Below, in pieces: positions 1 to 8,768 of a stretch of DNA of 35,443 nucleotides (the first letter of the stretch is position 1; every line of letters begins with the position of its first letter). Both the position numbers and the translations under genes were made by a program. Origin of the DNA: Chloroflexota bacterium (GTDB lineage Bacteria > Chloroflexota > Anaerolineae > Anaerolineales > RBG-16-64-43). The notes below the pieces were generated by a model. The model searched no databases, was not told the origin of the DNA, and saw only the letters and a program-made list of their open reading frames with translations. The stretch is from the NCBI GenBank assembly GCA_026389925.1, contig JAPLGX010000169.1, positions 1-35,443 on the forward strand, in the 5' to 3' direction.

Positions 1-44
1 CTCTCCAAAAGCGGGGGTTGTGGGTTCAATTCCTGCCTGGCCTG
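1..44 (+). tRNA. tRNA-Trp (CCA), 3' part; 5' end lies outside the window
   Basis: Anticodon loop CTCCAAA (CCA at 5-7), T-arm GTGGG-TTCAATT-CCTGC, acceptor 3' strand and discriminator G at 44; located directly upstream of secE as in many bacteria. Confidence 0.85.
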
Positions 45-194
45 CCTACCCGGATCGTCGGCGGCCGTGAGCCGCCCTCCCCGCGGGAGGCCATCCACCC
101 CGGGGGCCGTGCGACGCCCCGCGTGACCCGGACGATCGGGGAAGTGCCCGGGTCGCCGTCAGGGGCGTCTTGTATCGCGAGAAGAGGATCAGCT

Positions 195-407
195 GTGCCT
201 AAGGCTCTCACCGCCCGACAACCCAATGCCATCGTGCGTTTCTTTCGCGAGACCACGGGCGAACTGCGCAAGGTCTCGTGGCCCACGCGCCGGGAAGCGC
301 TCAACCTGACCCTGGTGGTGCTGGCCGTTACGGCCAGCACGAGCCTGTTCCTGGGCTTCTTGGACTTTTTGTTCACGCGCTTGTTCCGCCTGCTCATCTC
401 GCTTTAG
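195..407 (+). CDS. secE: Preprotein translocase subunit SecE
   Basis: GTG start; RFFRETTGELRKVSWPTRREALNLTLVVLAV is a typical SecE motif; followed by nusG. Confidence 0.93.
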   Translation: MPKALTARQPNAIVRFFRETTGELRKVSWPTRREALNLTLVVLAVTASTSLFLGFLDFLFTRLFRLLISL

Positions 408-428
408 TGCGGGTGGGACAGTCTGACT

Positions 429-1205
429 GTGGAAGAGGACGTCATGCTTGCCTCGCACGAAGACAGCGAGCGCCCCGACGCCATCGACGCGACGCCCGCC
501 GACGAGACGGACGCGCGCCTCGTGGCGGAACCGATGCCGGTGGATGAGGAGCACGTTTCGGCAGAGCCGCTTCCGGCCGAGGAGAGAGCGCCCGCTGCAT
601 CCGATGAGAGCGAGGCGGGGCTCGAGGATTCGGCCGAGGCTCAGCCCGAGGCCGCCGCGGCGCCGGCCGGCGAGCTGGACGACGGGCGCGCCTGGTACGT
701 GATTCACTGCTATTCGGGCTACGAAAACAAGGTGCGCTACAACCTGGAGCAGCGCATCGACACGATGGAGATGAAGGACAGGATCTTCGACATCGTCATC
801 CCCACCATCGAAGAGATCGAGATTAAGGAAGGCAAGCGGCGCAATGTCGAGCGGCGCGTCTTCCCCGGCTATCTGCTGGTGCAGATGCTGCTCACCGAGG
901 AATCCTGGTACGTCGTGCGCAACACCCCGGGCGTGACCGGCTTCGTGGGCATGGGCAATACGCCCACCGCGCTGCGCCCGGAAGAAGTGACGCAGATTCT
1001 CAAGCGCATGGAAACCTCGACACCGCAGGTGCGCCCCACCTACAAGGCGGGCCAGCGCGTGCGGGTGATCGATGGACCGTTCAACGAGTTCATCGGAACG
1101 GTCGGCGACATCGATATGGATCGGGGCAAAGTTCGCGTGCTGGTCTCATTCTTCGGCCGCGAAACCCCCGTGGAGTTGGACTTCCTGCAGGTCGAGAAGG
1201 CCTGA
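429..1205 (+). CDS. nusG: Transcription termination/antitermination protein NusG with acidic N-terminal extension
   Basis: [22 protein letters not shown]...[10 protein letters not shown]...TPGVTGFVG...[15 protein letters not shown] (NGN + KOW); about 85 aa acidic extension; GTG 429 or ATG 444 start. Confidence 0.95.
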   Translation: MEEDVMLASHEDSERPDAIDATPADETDARLVAEPMPVDEEHVSAEPLPAEERAPAASDESEAGLEDSAEAQPEAAAAPAGELDDGRAWYVIHCYSGYENKVRYNLEQRIDTMEMKDRIFDIVIPTIEEIEIKEGKRRNVERRVFPGYLLVQMLLTEESWYVVRNTPGVTGFVGMGNTPTALRPEEVTQILKRMETSTPQVRPTYKAGQRVRVIDGPFNEFIGTVGDIDMDRGKVRVLVSFFGRETPVELDFLQVEKA

Positions 1206-1220
1206 GGCGAAGTCGTTCGG

Positions 1221-1255
1221 GTGGGAGGGCGGCCCGCGCCGCCCGCTAACACCAC
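1221..1255 (+). promoter_or_regulatory. Stem-loop in nusG-rplK spacer (GTGG-GA-GGGCGGC-CCGC-GCCGCCC-GCTAACA-CCAC)
   Basis: Perfect 7-bp stem 1227-1233/1238-1244, outer GTGG/CCAC, just before the SD of rplK; near copy at 1699-1733. Confidence 0.6.
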
Positions 1256-1269
1256 GAAGGAGTGACCGC

Positions 1270-1695
1270 GTGGCAAAGAAACTCAAAGCCGTTGTCCGCC
1301 TGCAAATCGAAGCCGGCAAGGCCAACCCGGCGCCGCCCATCGGCCCGGCGCTGGCCGGCCACGGCATCAACCTGATGGCCTTCTGCAAGGAATACAACGC
1401 GCGCACCGGCAGCCGCCCGGGCGAAATCATCCCGGCCGAGATCAGCATCTTCAGCGATGGATCATTCACCTTTATCCTGAAGACCCCGCCCACGCCGGTG
1501 CTCTTGCGCAAGGCGGCCGGCCTCGAGAAGGGCTCCGGCGAGCCGAACCGCAACAAGGTGGGTTCGGTCACGCGCACGCAGGTGCGTGAAATCGCCGAGG
1601 TCAAACTCAAAGATATGAACGCGGTGGATATCGAAGGCGCGATGCGCATGGTGGAAGGCACCGCGCGCAACATGGGTATCACCGTCGAAGAATAG
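1270..1695 (+). CDS. rplK: 50S ribosomal protein L11
   Basis: [49 protein letters not shown] start at 1270 with AAGGAG SD. Confidence 0.97.
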   Translation: MAKKLKAVVRLQIEAGKANPAPPIGPALAGHGINLMAFCKEYNARTGSRPGEIIPAEISIFSDGSFTFILKTPPTPVLLRKAAGLEKGSGEPNRNKVGSVTRTQVREIAEVKLKDMNAVDIEGAMRMVEGTARNMGITVEE

Positions 1696-1698
1696 TCT

Positions 1699-1733
1699 GT
1701 GGGAGGACGGCTCGCGCCGTCCGCTCGGACCAC
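1699..1733 (+). promoter_or_regulatory. Stem-loop in rplK-rplA spacer (GTGG-GA-GGACGGC-TCGC-GCCGTCC-GCTCGGA-CCAC)
   Basis: Perfect 7-bp stem 1705-1711/1716-1722, outer GTGG/CCAC; paralogous to 1221-1255 with a G-C to A-T compensatory change. Confidence 0.6.
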
Positions 1734-1744
1734 AAGGAGAGAAC

Positions 1745-2470
1745 ATGCCTGCACCGAAACACGGCAAGAAGTACAACGCGGCCGCCGCACAGGTGGACGC
1801 CGAAAAGCTTTACGCTCCCGCCGAAGCGCTGCACCTGGCCAAGACCACTTCCTTCACCAAGTTCGACGCGACGGTGGAAGTGCACATGCGCATGGGGGTG
1901 GATCCCAAGCACGCTGACCAGCAGGTGCGCGACGTGGTTGTGCTGCCGCACGGGCTGGGCAAGACCGTGCGAGTGCTGGTCTTCGCGGCGGGTGAGGGCG
2001 CGCGACTGGCGCACGAAGCCGGCGCGGACCACCTAGCCGACAGCGACGAAATGCTCAAGAAGATCCAGGATGGCTGGACCGAATTCGACGTGGCCATCGC
2101 CACGCCGGACATGATGGGCAAGGTGGGGCGCCTGGGGCGTGTGCTCGGGCCGCGCGGGCTGATGCCCAACCCCAAGGCCGGCACGGTGGTCCCCGCGGAA
2201 GACCTGGGCAAGGCCGTGCGCGAAGCCAAGGCCGGGCGCGTCGAGTTCCGCCTGGATAAAACGGCCAACCTGCACGTGCCTATCGGCAAGGCCTCCTTCT
2301 CGGAGGAAGCGCTCTACGACAACCTGGCGGCGCTGATGGAGGCGGTCAAGCGTGCCAAGCCGGCCGCCGCCAAAGGCACCTACATCCGCAAGTTGGTGGT
2401 GACGACGACCATGGGCCCCGGCGTGTGCATCGATCCGAACGAAGCCCAGGCTATGGAAGCACGCGGTTAA
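1745..2470 (+). CDS. rplA: 50S ribosomal protein L1
   Basis: [12 protein letters not shown]...[25 protein letters not shown]...[25 protein letters not shown]. Confidence 0.97.
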   Translation: MPAPKHGKKYNAAAAQVDAEKLYAPAEALHLAKTTSFTKFDATVEVHMRMGVDPKHADQQVRDVVVLPHGLGKTVRVLVFAAGEGARLAHEAGADHLADSDEMLKKIQDGWTEFDVAIATPDMMGKVGRLGRVLGPRGLMPNPKAGTVVPAEDLGKAVREAKAGRVEFRLDKTANLHVPIGKASFSEEALYDNLAALMEAVKRAKPAAAKGTYIRKLVVTTTMGPGVCIDPNEAQAMEARG

Positions 2471-2524
2471 CGTCCCGGGCGCGAGCGGGCACGAGGCCCG
2501 CGCCGCGGGCGCTCAATCGAATAC

Positions 2525-2665
2525 TTGCTTCGCTGCAGACAGCAGGTGCCCCCGGCGTGCGCAAGCGCTCCGCGGGCCGAAGATCCTGCCGAGGCGGAGA
2601 TTTCCTCCCTCCATAGAGTGTGGGAAGTCTTTGCTTGGGCGTCTGCGAAGCAAAGACTTTTCATT
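2525..2665 (+). ncRNA. Ribosomal protein L10 leader (autoregulatory mRNA leader upstream of rplJ)
   Basis: Contains CTGCAGACAGCAGGTGCC and CCTGCCGAGG blocks typical of L10 leaders, followed by a perfect 12-bp hairpin with T-rich tail; precise boundaries approximate. Confidence 0.75.
2625..2663 (+). terminator. Putative intrinsic attenuator in the L10 leader
   Basis: AAGTCTTTGCTT (2625-2636) / AAGCAAAGACTT (2648-2659), 12-bp perfect stem followed by TTCATTT. Confidence 0.65.
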
Positions 2666-2685
2666 TGGGAAGGAGGTGATACCTC

Positions 2686-3237
2686 TTGGCGCTCAATGCA
2701 GAGCAAAAACGCGAAAGGGTGGCGGAGTACATCGACCTGCTGAAACGCAGTCAGTGCGTTGTGCTGGCTGAATTCAGCGGGCTGGCCATGCCCGGCATGA
2801 ACCTGTTGCGGTCGCGAGTGCGCGAAGCCGATGGCATCGTGCGCGTGACCAAGAACACGCTCATCCAGATTGCTTTCAAGGAAGTCGGCTTGCCGATTCC
2901 CGGAGAGCACTTGGCCGGCACCACGCTGGTGGCCTTCGCCACGAAAGACGCGGTGGCAGTCGCCAAGGCCGTAATGGACACGGCCAAGGAGATGGAGGCG
3001 CTCAAAGTTAGGGGCGGGCTGCTCGGCAGCCGCGTTCTGACCGCGGGCGAGGTTCGCTCGCTGGCTCAGTTGCCGCCGCTGCCGGTGGTGCGGGGGCGTT
3101 TGGTCGGCGTGTTGCAGGCTCCGGCCAGCCGCATGGTCGGCGTCTTGGCGCGCTCCGCGCGCCAGATGGTGGGCGTGCTCAAAGCCTACGCCGAAAAGGG
3201 GGCGGGTGGCGCCCCGGCTGCCGAAGCGGCAGCCTGA
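2686..3237 (+). CDS. rplJ: 50S ribosomal protein L10
   Basis: SD AGGAGGTGAT then TTG start; SQCVVLAEFSGLAMPGMNLLRSRVREADGIVRVTKNTL. Confidence 0.94.
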   Translation: MALNAEQKRERVAEYIDLLKRSQCVVLAEFSGLAMPGMNLLRSRVREADGIVRVTKNTLIQIAFKEVGLPIPGEHLAGTTLVAFATKDAVAVAKAVMDTAKEMEALKVRGGLLGSRVLTAGEVRSLAQLPPLPVVRGRLVGVLQAPASRMVGVLARSARQMVGVLKAYAEKGAGGAPAAEAAA

Positions 3238-3279
3238 CCCGGAACCGTTCTTATGGAAACAGCAAAGGAGATCTAGGCA

Positions 3280-3663
3280 ATGGCTGATTTGCAGAAGTTA
3301 GTTGACGAGCTCAGCACGCTGACCGTGATCGAAGCGGCCGAGCTTTCGAAGATGCTCGAAGAGAAGTGGGGCGTTACGGCGGCGGCTCCGGTGGCCATGG
3401 CGATGGCTGGCGGCGCTCCGGCGGCCGGTGGCGCCCCTGCGGCGGAAGAGAAGACCGAGTTCACCGTCATCCTCAAGGAGACCGGCCCGAAGAAGATCGA
3501 GGTCATCAAGGTCATCCGCCAACTGACCAGCCTGGGCCTAAAAGAAGCCAAGGAGTTGGCCGAGACCGCGGGCGCGAAGGTGGTCGAGGCCGTGGCCAAA
3601 GAAGCGGCCGCGGATGCCAAGGCCAAGCTCGAGGCGGCCGGCGCGTCGGTCGAAGTCAAGTAG
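3280..3663 (+). CDS. rplL: 50S ribosomal protein L7/L12
   Basis: [28 protein letters not shown]...[40 protein letters not shown]. Confidence 0.97.
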   Translation: MADLQKLVDELSTLTVIEAAELSKMLEEKWGVTAAAPVAMAMAGGAPAAGGAPAAEEKTEFTVILKETGPKKIEVIKVIRQLTSLGLKEAKELAETAGAKVVEAVAKEAAADAKAKLEAAGASVEVK

Positions 3664-3685
3664 CTCCGGATCGTGTGCAAAAAGA

Positions 3686-3723
3686 GGGGCCGTCCCAACA
3701 CTTCCCCCTTTTGGGACAGCCCC
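3686..3723 (+). terminator. Terminator-like palindromic element downstream of rplL; also a dispersed repeat copy
   Basis: GGGGCCGTCCCAA (3686-3698) ... TTGGGACAGCCCC (3711-3723) then TTTGATTTG; reverse-complement near copy at 34890-34927. Confidence 0.7.
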
Positions 3724-3971
3724 TTTGATTTGTCCCGCGTGATTGCCAAGACTCCTCGCACGCCTGCGCTGCCACCCGGCGCGGAGGAACGGCCGTCAAA
3801 TCCCGGACTCACTCTCGGCGCGCGGCGCGCCAGCGAGTGGACACACACGATGCGGGTGGAACGGGCGCGGCAACCCGTGCGCATGCCACCCGCGGGCGCG
3901 GGCATGTGTAATGCGTGCCGGGCCCTCATCCGGTTAGCCACTTCCTGGCCTATCGCAGGCTGCGGCTGACC

Positions 3972-5309
3972 TCAGGCGGACACGTCTCCTTGCAGGCTCC
4001 AGGCCGTTGCCTGGCGGATGCGCACGTCGGCCAGCATGCCCTGCCACTCGCCCGGGTCGTCGAAGAAGACCAGGCGATTGTTGCGGGTGCGCCCCTTCCA
4101 GCGCCCCTTGTGCTTGCCCTCCACCAGCACTTGCAGCGTGCGTCCCACGCTGCGCTGATTGAGTTCATCGGCGATGCCGGCCTGCAAGTCCTCCAACGCG
4201 CGGAAGCGATCCCTCTTCTCGGACTCGGGCACGTCGTCTTCGAAGCGGCGTGCGGCCAGTGTGCCCGGGCGCGGCGAGTAGCGCGCCAGGTGGGCTACAT
4301 CGAGGCGCAGCTCCTCCAGCAAGCAGTAGGTGCGCTCGAACTGCTGCCGCGTCTCGCCCGGGAAGCCGACGATGATGTCGGTGGCAATCGAGGCCCCGGG
4401 CACCAGGCGGCGGATGCGTTCGATGAGGCGGCGGTAATCATGCGCGGTGTAGCCGCGCTTCATGCGCGCCAGCACTTCATCGTCGCCGGCCTGCACCGGC
4501 ACCTCGATGTGCTCGCACAGCTTGGGCAGCTCGGCCACCGTGCGCAGCACCTCGTCGTCCATCCAGTTGGGATGCGAAGTGAGGAAGCGAATGCGTTCAA
4601 TGTTCTCGACCGCATGCACCTGGCGCAGCAGGTCCGAGAGGCGAGGCCCGTCGGGCACCTCTCTGCCATAGCGGTCGACAATCTGCCCGAGCAGCGTCAC
4701 CTCGCGCACGCCCTGCTCCACGAGGCAGCGCACCTCGCTCACGATCTCGCCTACCGGGCGCGAGCGCTCCACCCCGCGGCGCATGGGGATAATGCAGAAG
4801 CTGCAGGCGTGCGAGCAGCCGTACACAACCGGCACATGCGCCGCTACCAGCCGGCCGCGCTCGGCTTCCGGCACGTTGAGCAGCACCGTGCCCAGGCTCA
4901 GATCGTCTTGCAGCGCGGCATGAGCCTCGGCTTCGGCGTACGCGAGCGCCGGCCCCTCGCTCTCGCGCGCCAGGAAGCGCAGCAGCGGGCGCGGGTCGGA
5001 GGGCGGCGAGAACACGTCGACATACGGCAGCGCATCGCGCAAGGCCTGTTTGCCCTTCACGCCCACCAGGCAGCCCATCAGGTTGATCACCAGGCCCGGG
5101 CGCTCGAGCTTGAGCGGGCGCAGGGTGGTCAGCCGGCCGTAGGCGCGATCCTCCGCGCTTTGCCGCACCACGCACGTGTTGAGCACTACCACGTCGGCTT
5201 CCTCCGGCGTGTCGGCATGATGGTAGCCGAGGCCCTCCAGCGCGCTGGCCACGCGCTGCGAGTCGGCCACGTTCATCTGACAGCCTTCAGTCCATATGTG
5301 ATAACGCAT
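3972..5309 (-). CDS. miaB: tRNA-2-methylthio-N6-dimethylallyladenosine synthase (radical SAM methylthiotransferase)
   Basis: RYHIWTEGCQMNVADSQ...NTCVVRQSAEDRAYGRL...VVYGCSHACSFCIIPMRRGVERSRP...TRM-like C-terminus VGRTLQVLVEGKHKGRWKGRTRNNRLVFF. Confidence 0.92.
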   Translation of the reverse strand: MRYHIWTEGCQMNVADSQRVASALEGLGYHHADTPEEADVVVLNTCVVRQSAEDRAYGRLTTLRPLKLERPGLVINLMGCLVGVKGKQALRDALPYVDVFSPPSDPRPLLRFLARESEGPALAYAEAEAHAALQDDLSLGTVLLNVPEAERGRLVAAHVPVVYGCSHACSFCIIPMRRGVERSRPVGEIVSEVRCLVEQGVREVTLLGQIVDRYGREVPDGPRLSDLLRQVHAVENIERIRFLTSHPNWMDDEVLRTVAELPKLCEHIEVPVQAGDDEVLARMKRGYTAHDYRRLIERIRRLVPGASIATDIIVGFPGETRQQFERTYCLLEELRLDVAHLARYSPRPGTLAARRFEDDVPESEKRDRFRALEDLQAGIADELNQRSVGRTLQVLVEGKHKGRWKGRTRNNRLVFFDDPGEWQGMLADVRIRQATAWSLQGDVSA

Positions 5310-5336
5310 GCGTGTGGCTCCCGGCAAAGGAGGCGC

Positions 5337-5342
5337 ATTCTA
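5337..5342 (-). promoter_or_regulatory. Putative -10 box (TAGAAT on minus strand) for miaB
   Basis: ATTCTA on + strand, about 28 bp upstream of the miaB start; no clear -35. Confidence 0.35.
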
Positions 5343-5369
5343 TCATCCCGGCCGGGGGCGGGTCAACGC

Positions 5370-5762
5370 TCAGGCGGATTTCTCTTGCAGGCGCGCCATG
5401 AAGCGGTCGTTGCGGATGATGGCCCGCTTGTGGGTGCCCTCGCCCACCTTCTCTTTGTCGTCATAGACCTCGGCCGAGAAGGTGAGGAATCGGCCGTCGA
5501 TGGCCTCGAGCACGACCCGTGCGCGCACGTGCATGCCCAGCGGCGTGGCCGCCAGATGGCGAACGTGCACCTCTGCGCCCACCGTGGTCTCGCCCTCGGC
5601 CAGGGCCGGCTGCACGAGTTCCATTGCCGTGCGCTCGATCAGCGCCACCATGGCCGGCGTGGCAAAGACGCCCATGCTGCCGCTGCCCATATGCGTCGCG
5701 CTGACGGCCAGCGTGACTTCGATTTGCTTTTCGCCAGACAACCCGACGTGGAGCGATGTCAT
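5370..5762 (-). CDS. Hotdog-fold thioesterase, fluoroacetyl-CoA thioesterase (FlK)-like family
   Basis: SATHMGSGSMGVFATPAMVALIERTAMELVQPALAEGETTVGAEVHVRHLAATPLGMHV; T/E/H pattern typical of the family. Confidence 0.75.
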   Translation of the reverse strand: MTSLHVGLSGEKQIEVTLAVSATHMGSGSMGVFATPAMVALIERTAMELVQPALAEGETTVGAEVHVRHLAATPLGMHVRARVVLEAIDGRFLTFSAEVYDDKEKVGEGTHKRAIIRNDRFMARLQEKSA

Positions 5763-5832
5763 ACGGCCTCCACCGTTCACGCTGAGCGTGAGTCGCGGCG
5801 CCACGCCAGAGGGCCGGCCGCATTCGCTCAAG

Positions 5833-5838
5833 TATAAT
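5833..5838 (+). promoter_or_regulatory. -10 box TATAAT immediately upstream of the 5846 start
   Basis: TATAATCCTCGGCATG: only 7 nt between the -10 and ATG. Confidence 0.5.
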
Positions 5839-5845
5839 CCTCGGC

Positions 5846-8719
5846 ATGTGGAAAACGCTGCGTGCGGCCCGGCATCACCGCTTGAGGCGCACTCGGCGGT
5901 GGTTGCGTGCGCCCGCAGGCAGCCTCGGCCGTCTGCGCCCGGCGGCAGTCCTCGCCCGCCTGGCGGCTGCGTTGCTGGGCGTCGCGGGCCTCATCCTCCT
6001 TTTGGCCGCCGCCTACTCGCTGTGGAGCGCGATCACATTGTTCCCCGCGGCAAGGGCGGCCTCGCGCGTGCGGCTCGATATCCCCGGCCCGCCCTACACC
6101 TCGCCGCGCTTTGTCGATCGAACTGGCAGCCGACTGCTCTCCTCGGTGGCGGACGCCGCTCACACGCCGTATTGGCTTTCGATCTCTTCCTCAGGAGAGG
6201 GACATGCAGTGCCGCCACTCGCTCTCGCCGCGGCACAGCTTGCGCTGGGTATCGACACAACGAGCCGACCGGCGGGGGTGGGCGCCGGGCTGACCGCCAT
6301 AGCGCACAGCCTCAAAGGAACGATGGACGCCGCCGGGTTGGCGGCCGAGGGCTTGGCCGAGCGGCCGGATTTGGCGGCGACCTTCGCCACCCGCCCGATG
6401 GCGCGGGCCATCCTGGCCGGTGAATTGGCCTCACGCTATTCGACTCAAGAACTCCTTGAGTGGTCCCTCAACACGCAGCCGTACGGTCATCTGACCCGCG
6501 GCCTGGACGCGGCGGCGCTCGAGGACTATGGCGTGCATGCGGAGCGGCTGGGGCTTGCCGAGTGGGCGACGCTGGCCGCGCTCTCGAGCCAGCCTGAGCT
6601 CGGCGGCAATGTGCATGCACTCGCCGCGGCACGCAATATTCTGGTGCGGCAATTGCGCGAGCGCGGATTGGTCGATGCGGCCTCTGCCGCAACGGCCGTG
6701 GCGGCCACTCCCGTCATTCAACCGGCGGTCTCCGCCCTCAGCCCGGTCACTTCGGACTTCCTCGCCCTGGCACGGAGTCAACTCGAAGAGCAAGAAACGC
6801 GGCTTGCGGCGAGTGCGACACCCCTTGTGGTCACGACCAGCCTCGACAGTGAGATGCAGTTGCAGGCGCTGTGCGCGGCGCAAACCGTGCTGGCCCGCGC
6901 TCAATCGGGTACTGCCGTAACGGCGATGCCCACCCTGGACGGACGCGAATGCGCCGCGGCAGAGTTCCTCGACACAGCGCAGCCGGCCGGCGAGGCCGAC
7001 CTGGCCGTGGCAGTCTGGGATGTCGAGCGGTCGGAATTGCTCGCCTATTTCACCTCCGCTCGCGGCAAGAGCGGCAGCGAAGCTTACGGTCAGGCAGGCA
7101 CGGCCGTCCTGCCGTTTGTCTATCTCACGGCCTTTGCCAAAGGGTATACACCCGGCACCATGGTGTTGGACGTGCCTCAGGCAGTTGGGCAAGCGCAAGG
7201 CACGCGGGTGACGCCCACGAACCTCGACGGCCGCTACCTCGGCCCGATGCTGGCCAGCCAGGCGCTGCGCGAGGAGCGCATCGTGCCGGCCGTCAGTGCG
7301 ATGGCCGATGTGGGCGGCGACAATCTGCGTCAGACGCTGACCGGCGTGGGCCTGGGTGCGCTGGCCGATACTGCGGGCGGCCTGCCGGGCCTGTTCAGCC
7401 AGCAGGGTGAGCTGTCGCTGCTCGAGCTGACGCGAGCCTATGCCATCTTCGCCGCGGGGGGCCTCGATCGTGCAGCTTCGGCCAACGGCCTGCCCATTCT
7501 CATTCTTGCGGCTCGCGACCCAGGCGGGAACTCGGTGATGCCCGCCGCGCAGGTCGAGCCGCGTCTCGTCCTCAGCCGCGGACTGGCCTACCTCATCCAG
7601 GATGGCCTCCGCCGGGAAGTGCTTGCCAGCAACGGCTCGCGTGCACCGTCCGGCGCGCTGGCTGCCGGGAGCAGCCTGAGCGGGATCCATCACTGGGCGT
7701 TCGCGTTCGATTCCCGTCTGGTTGTCGGCGTGCTGGCGACTTCAACGGGCCCTTCGGACGGTTCGCTGGATAACATCGCCGAGCCCGTCGCACGAGCGGT
7801 TCTGGCGTGGTCCGCCGGATCTTATGCGTCCGCGCAATTGGCTCAGCCGCCGGAGGTGAGCCGAGTGCGCGTGTGCTCGCCCTCCGGGATGCTTCCCACA
7901 CCGGCTTGCCAGCAGGTTGTCAGCGAAGTGTTTCTTTCGGGCACTGAGCCCACGTCCGACGATACCTACTATCAGTCCGTGGCGATCAATCGCGAAACTG
8001 GGCGGCGTGCCACGCTGTGGACTCCGACGGCGCTGGTGGAAAACGTGGGCTTCGTCAACCCGCCGCCAGCCGCCCGCGAGTGGGCTTTGGCCAATGGGTT
8101 GGTACTTGCGCCCCAGGAATACGACACGCTGCCTTTGGCTTTCGAAGCCACACCCGATCTGATCATTCGCGCACCGGCACCCTTTGCCATCGTGCGCGGC
8201 CCGGTGGAGGTGCATGGCACCGCGGCCACGCCCGAGATGGTTCACTTCCGGCTGGAGGCTGGCGAGGGACTCTACCCGCAGCGGTGGCTGCTTCTGGCCG
8301 AGGGCGATAAGCCTCTCACGGGGGCGCTGCTGGCGACGTGGGATACGGCCGCGCTGGACGGCACGGTCTCGCTGCAAGTCAGCACGACCGACGCGCAAGG
8401 CAACTTGCGCCGCATGGCTGTTCCGCTGACGGTGGACAACCAGGCGCCGGAGGTGCACTTCGCGACACCAGCGGCACAGGGTCGAGTCGATCTGCCGCGT
8501 GCGGCCCCGCTGGCAGCGGTGGTGGAGGCCAGCGACAATTATGGTGTGCAGCGGGTCGAGCTGATCCTTGACGGGCACGTCGTCATCGTATTCGAGCGCG
8601 CGCCATACTCGATGAGATGGAGCGGCCTCCCGGCCGGGCGGCATACCCTCCAGGCACGCGCCTACGACGCGGCGGGCAATTCGGCGCTCACGCCGATGCT
8701 CGAGATCGAAATCAACTGA
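5846..8719 (+). CDS. PBP1C-like bifunctional penicillin-binding protein homologue with C-terminal Ig-like region; catalytic motifs appear lost
   Basis: GT51-like segment (ILAGELASRYSTQELLEWSLNTQPYG...LGLAEWATLAALSSQPEL), transpeptidase-like segment (AGTAVLPFVYLTAFAKGYTPGTMVLDVP), PBP1C-type VCSPSGMLPTPACQQVVSEVFLSGTEPT, C-terminal Ig-like; N-terminal TM. Confidence 0.75.
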   Translation: MWKTLRAARHHRLRRTRRWLRAPAGSLGRLRPAAVLARLAAALLGVAGLILLLAAAYSLWSAITLFPAARAASRVRLDIPGPPYTSPRFVDRTGSRLLSSVADAAHTPYWLSISSSGEGHAVPPLALAAAQLALGIDTTSRPAGVGAGLTAIAHSLKGTMDAAGLAAEGLAERPDLAATFATRPMARAILAGELASRYSTQELLEWSLNTQPYGHLTRGLDAAALEDYGVHAERLGLAEWATLAALSSQPELGGNVHALAAARNILVRQLRERGLVDAASAATAVAATPVIQPAVSALSPVTSDFLALARSQLEEQETRLAASATPLVVTTSLDSEMQLQALCAAQTVLARAQSGTAVTAMPTLDGRECAAAEFLDTAQPAGEADLAVAVWDVERSELLAYFTSARGKSGSEAYGQAGTAVLPFVYLTAFAKGYTPGTMVLDVPQAVGQAQGTRVTPTNLDGRYLGPMLASQALREERIVPAVSAMADVGGDNLRQTLTGVGLGALADTAGGLPGLFSQQGELSLLELTRAYAIFAAGGLDRAASANGLPILILAARDPGGNSVMPAAQVEPRLVLSRGLAYLIQDGLRREVLASNGSRAPSGALAAGSSLSGIHHWAFAFDSRLVVGVLATSTGPSDGSLDNIAEPVARAVLAWSAGSYASAQLAQPPEVSRVRVCSPSGMLPTPACQQVVSEVFLSGTEPTSDDTYYQSVAINRETGRRATLWTPTALVENVGFVNPPPAAREWALANGLVLAPQEYDTLPLAFEATPDLIIRAPAPFAIVRGPVEVHGTAATPEMVHFRLEAGEGLYPQRWLLLAEGDKPLTGALLATWDTAALDGTVSLQVSTTDAQGNLRRMAVPLTVDNQAPEVHFATPAAQGRVDLPRAAPLAAVVEASDNYGVQRVELILDGHVVIVFERAPYSMRWSGLPAGRHTLQARAYDAAGNSALTPMLEIEIN

Positions 8720-8736
8720 CGGACCGTGGGATGAGA

Positions 8737-8742
8737 TAGAAT
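8737..8742 (+). promoter_or_regulatory. Putative -10 box TAGAAT upstream of the 8769 lipoprotein gene
   Basis: GATAGAATCGATT 27 bp before ATG. Confidence 0.3.
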
Positions 8743-8768
8743 CGATTCGCGAGGATGCCGGGTTCGAT

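Noticed and set aside
3915-5837. 640-aa plus-strand ORF
   Set aside because: Antisense to miaB and the thioesterase gene; His/Ala/Arg-rich composition typical of GC-rich antisense ORFs
6431-7693. 420-aa minus-strand ORF
   Set aside because: Antisense to the PBP1C-like CDS
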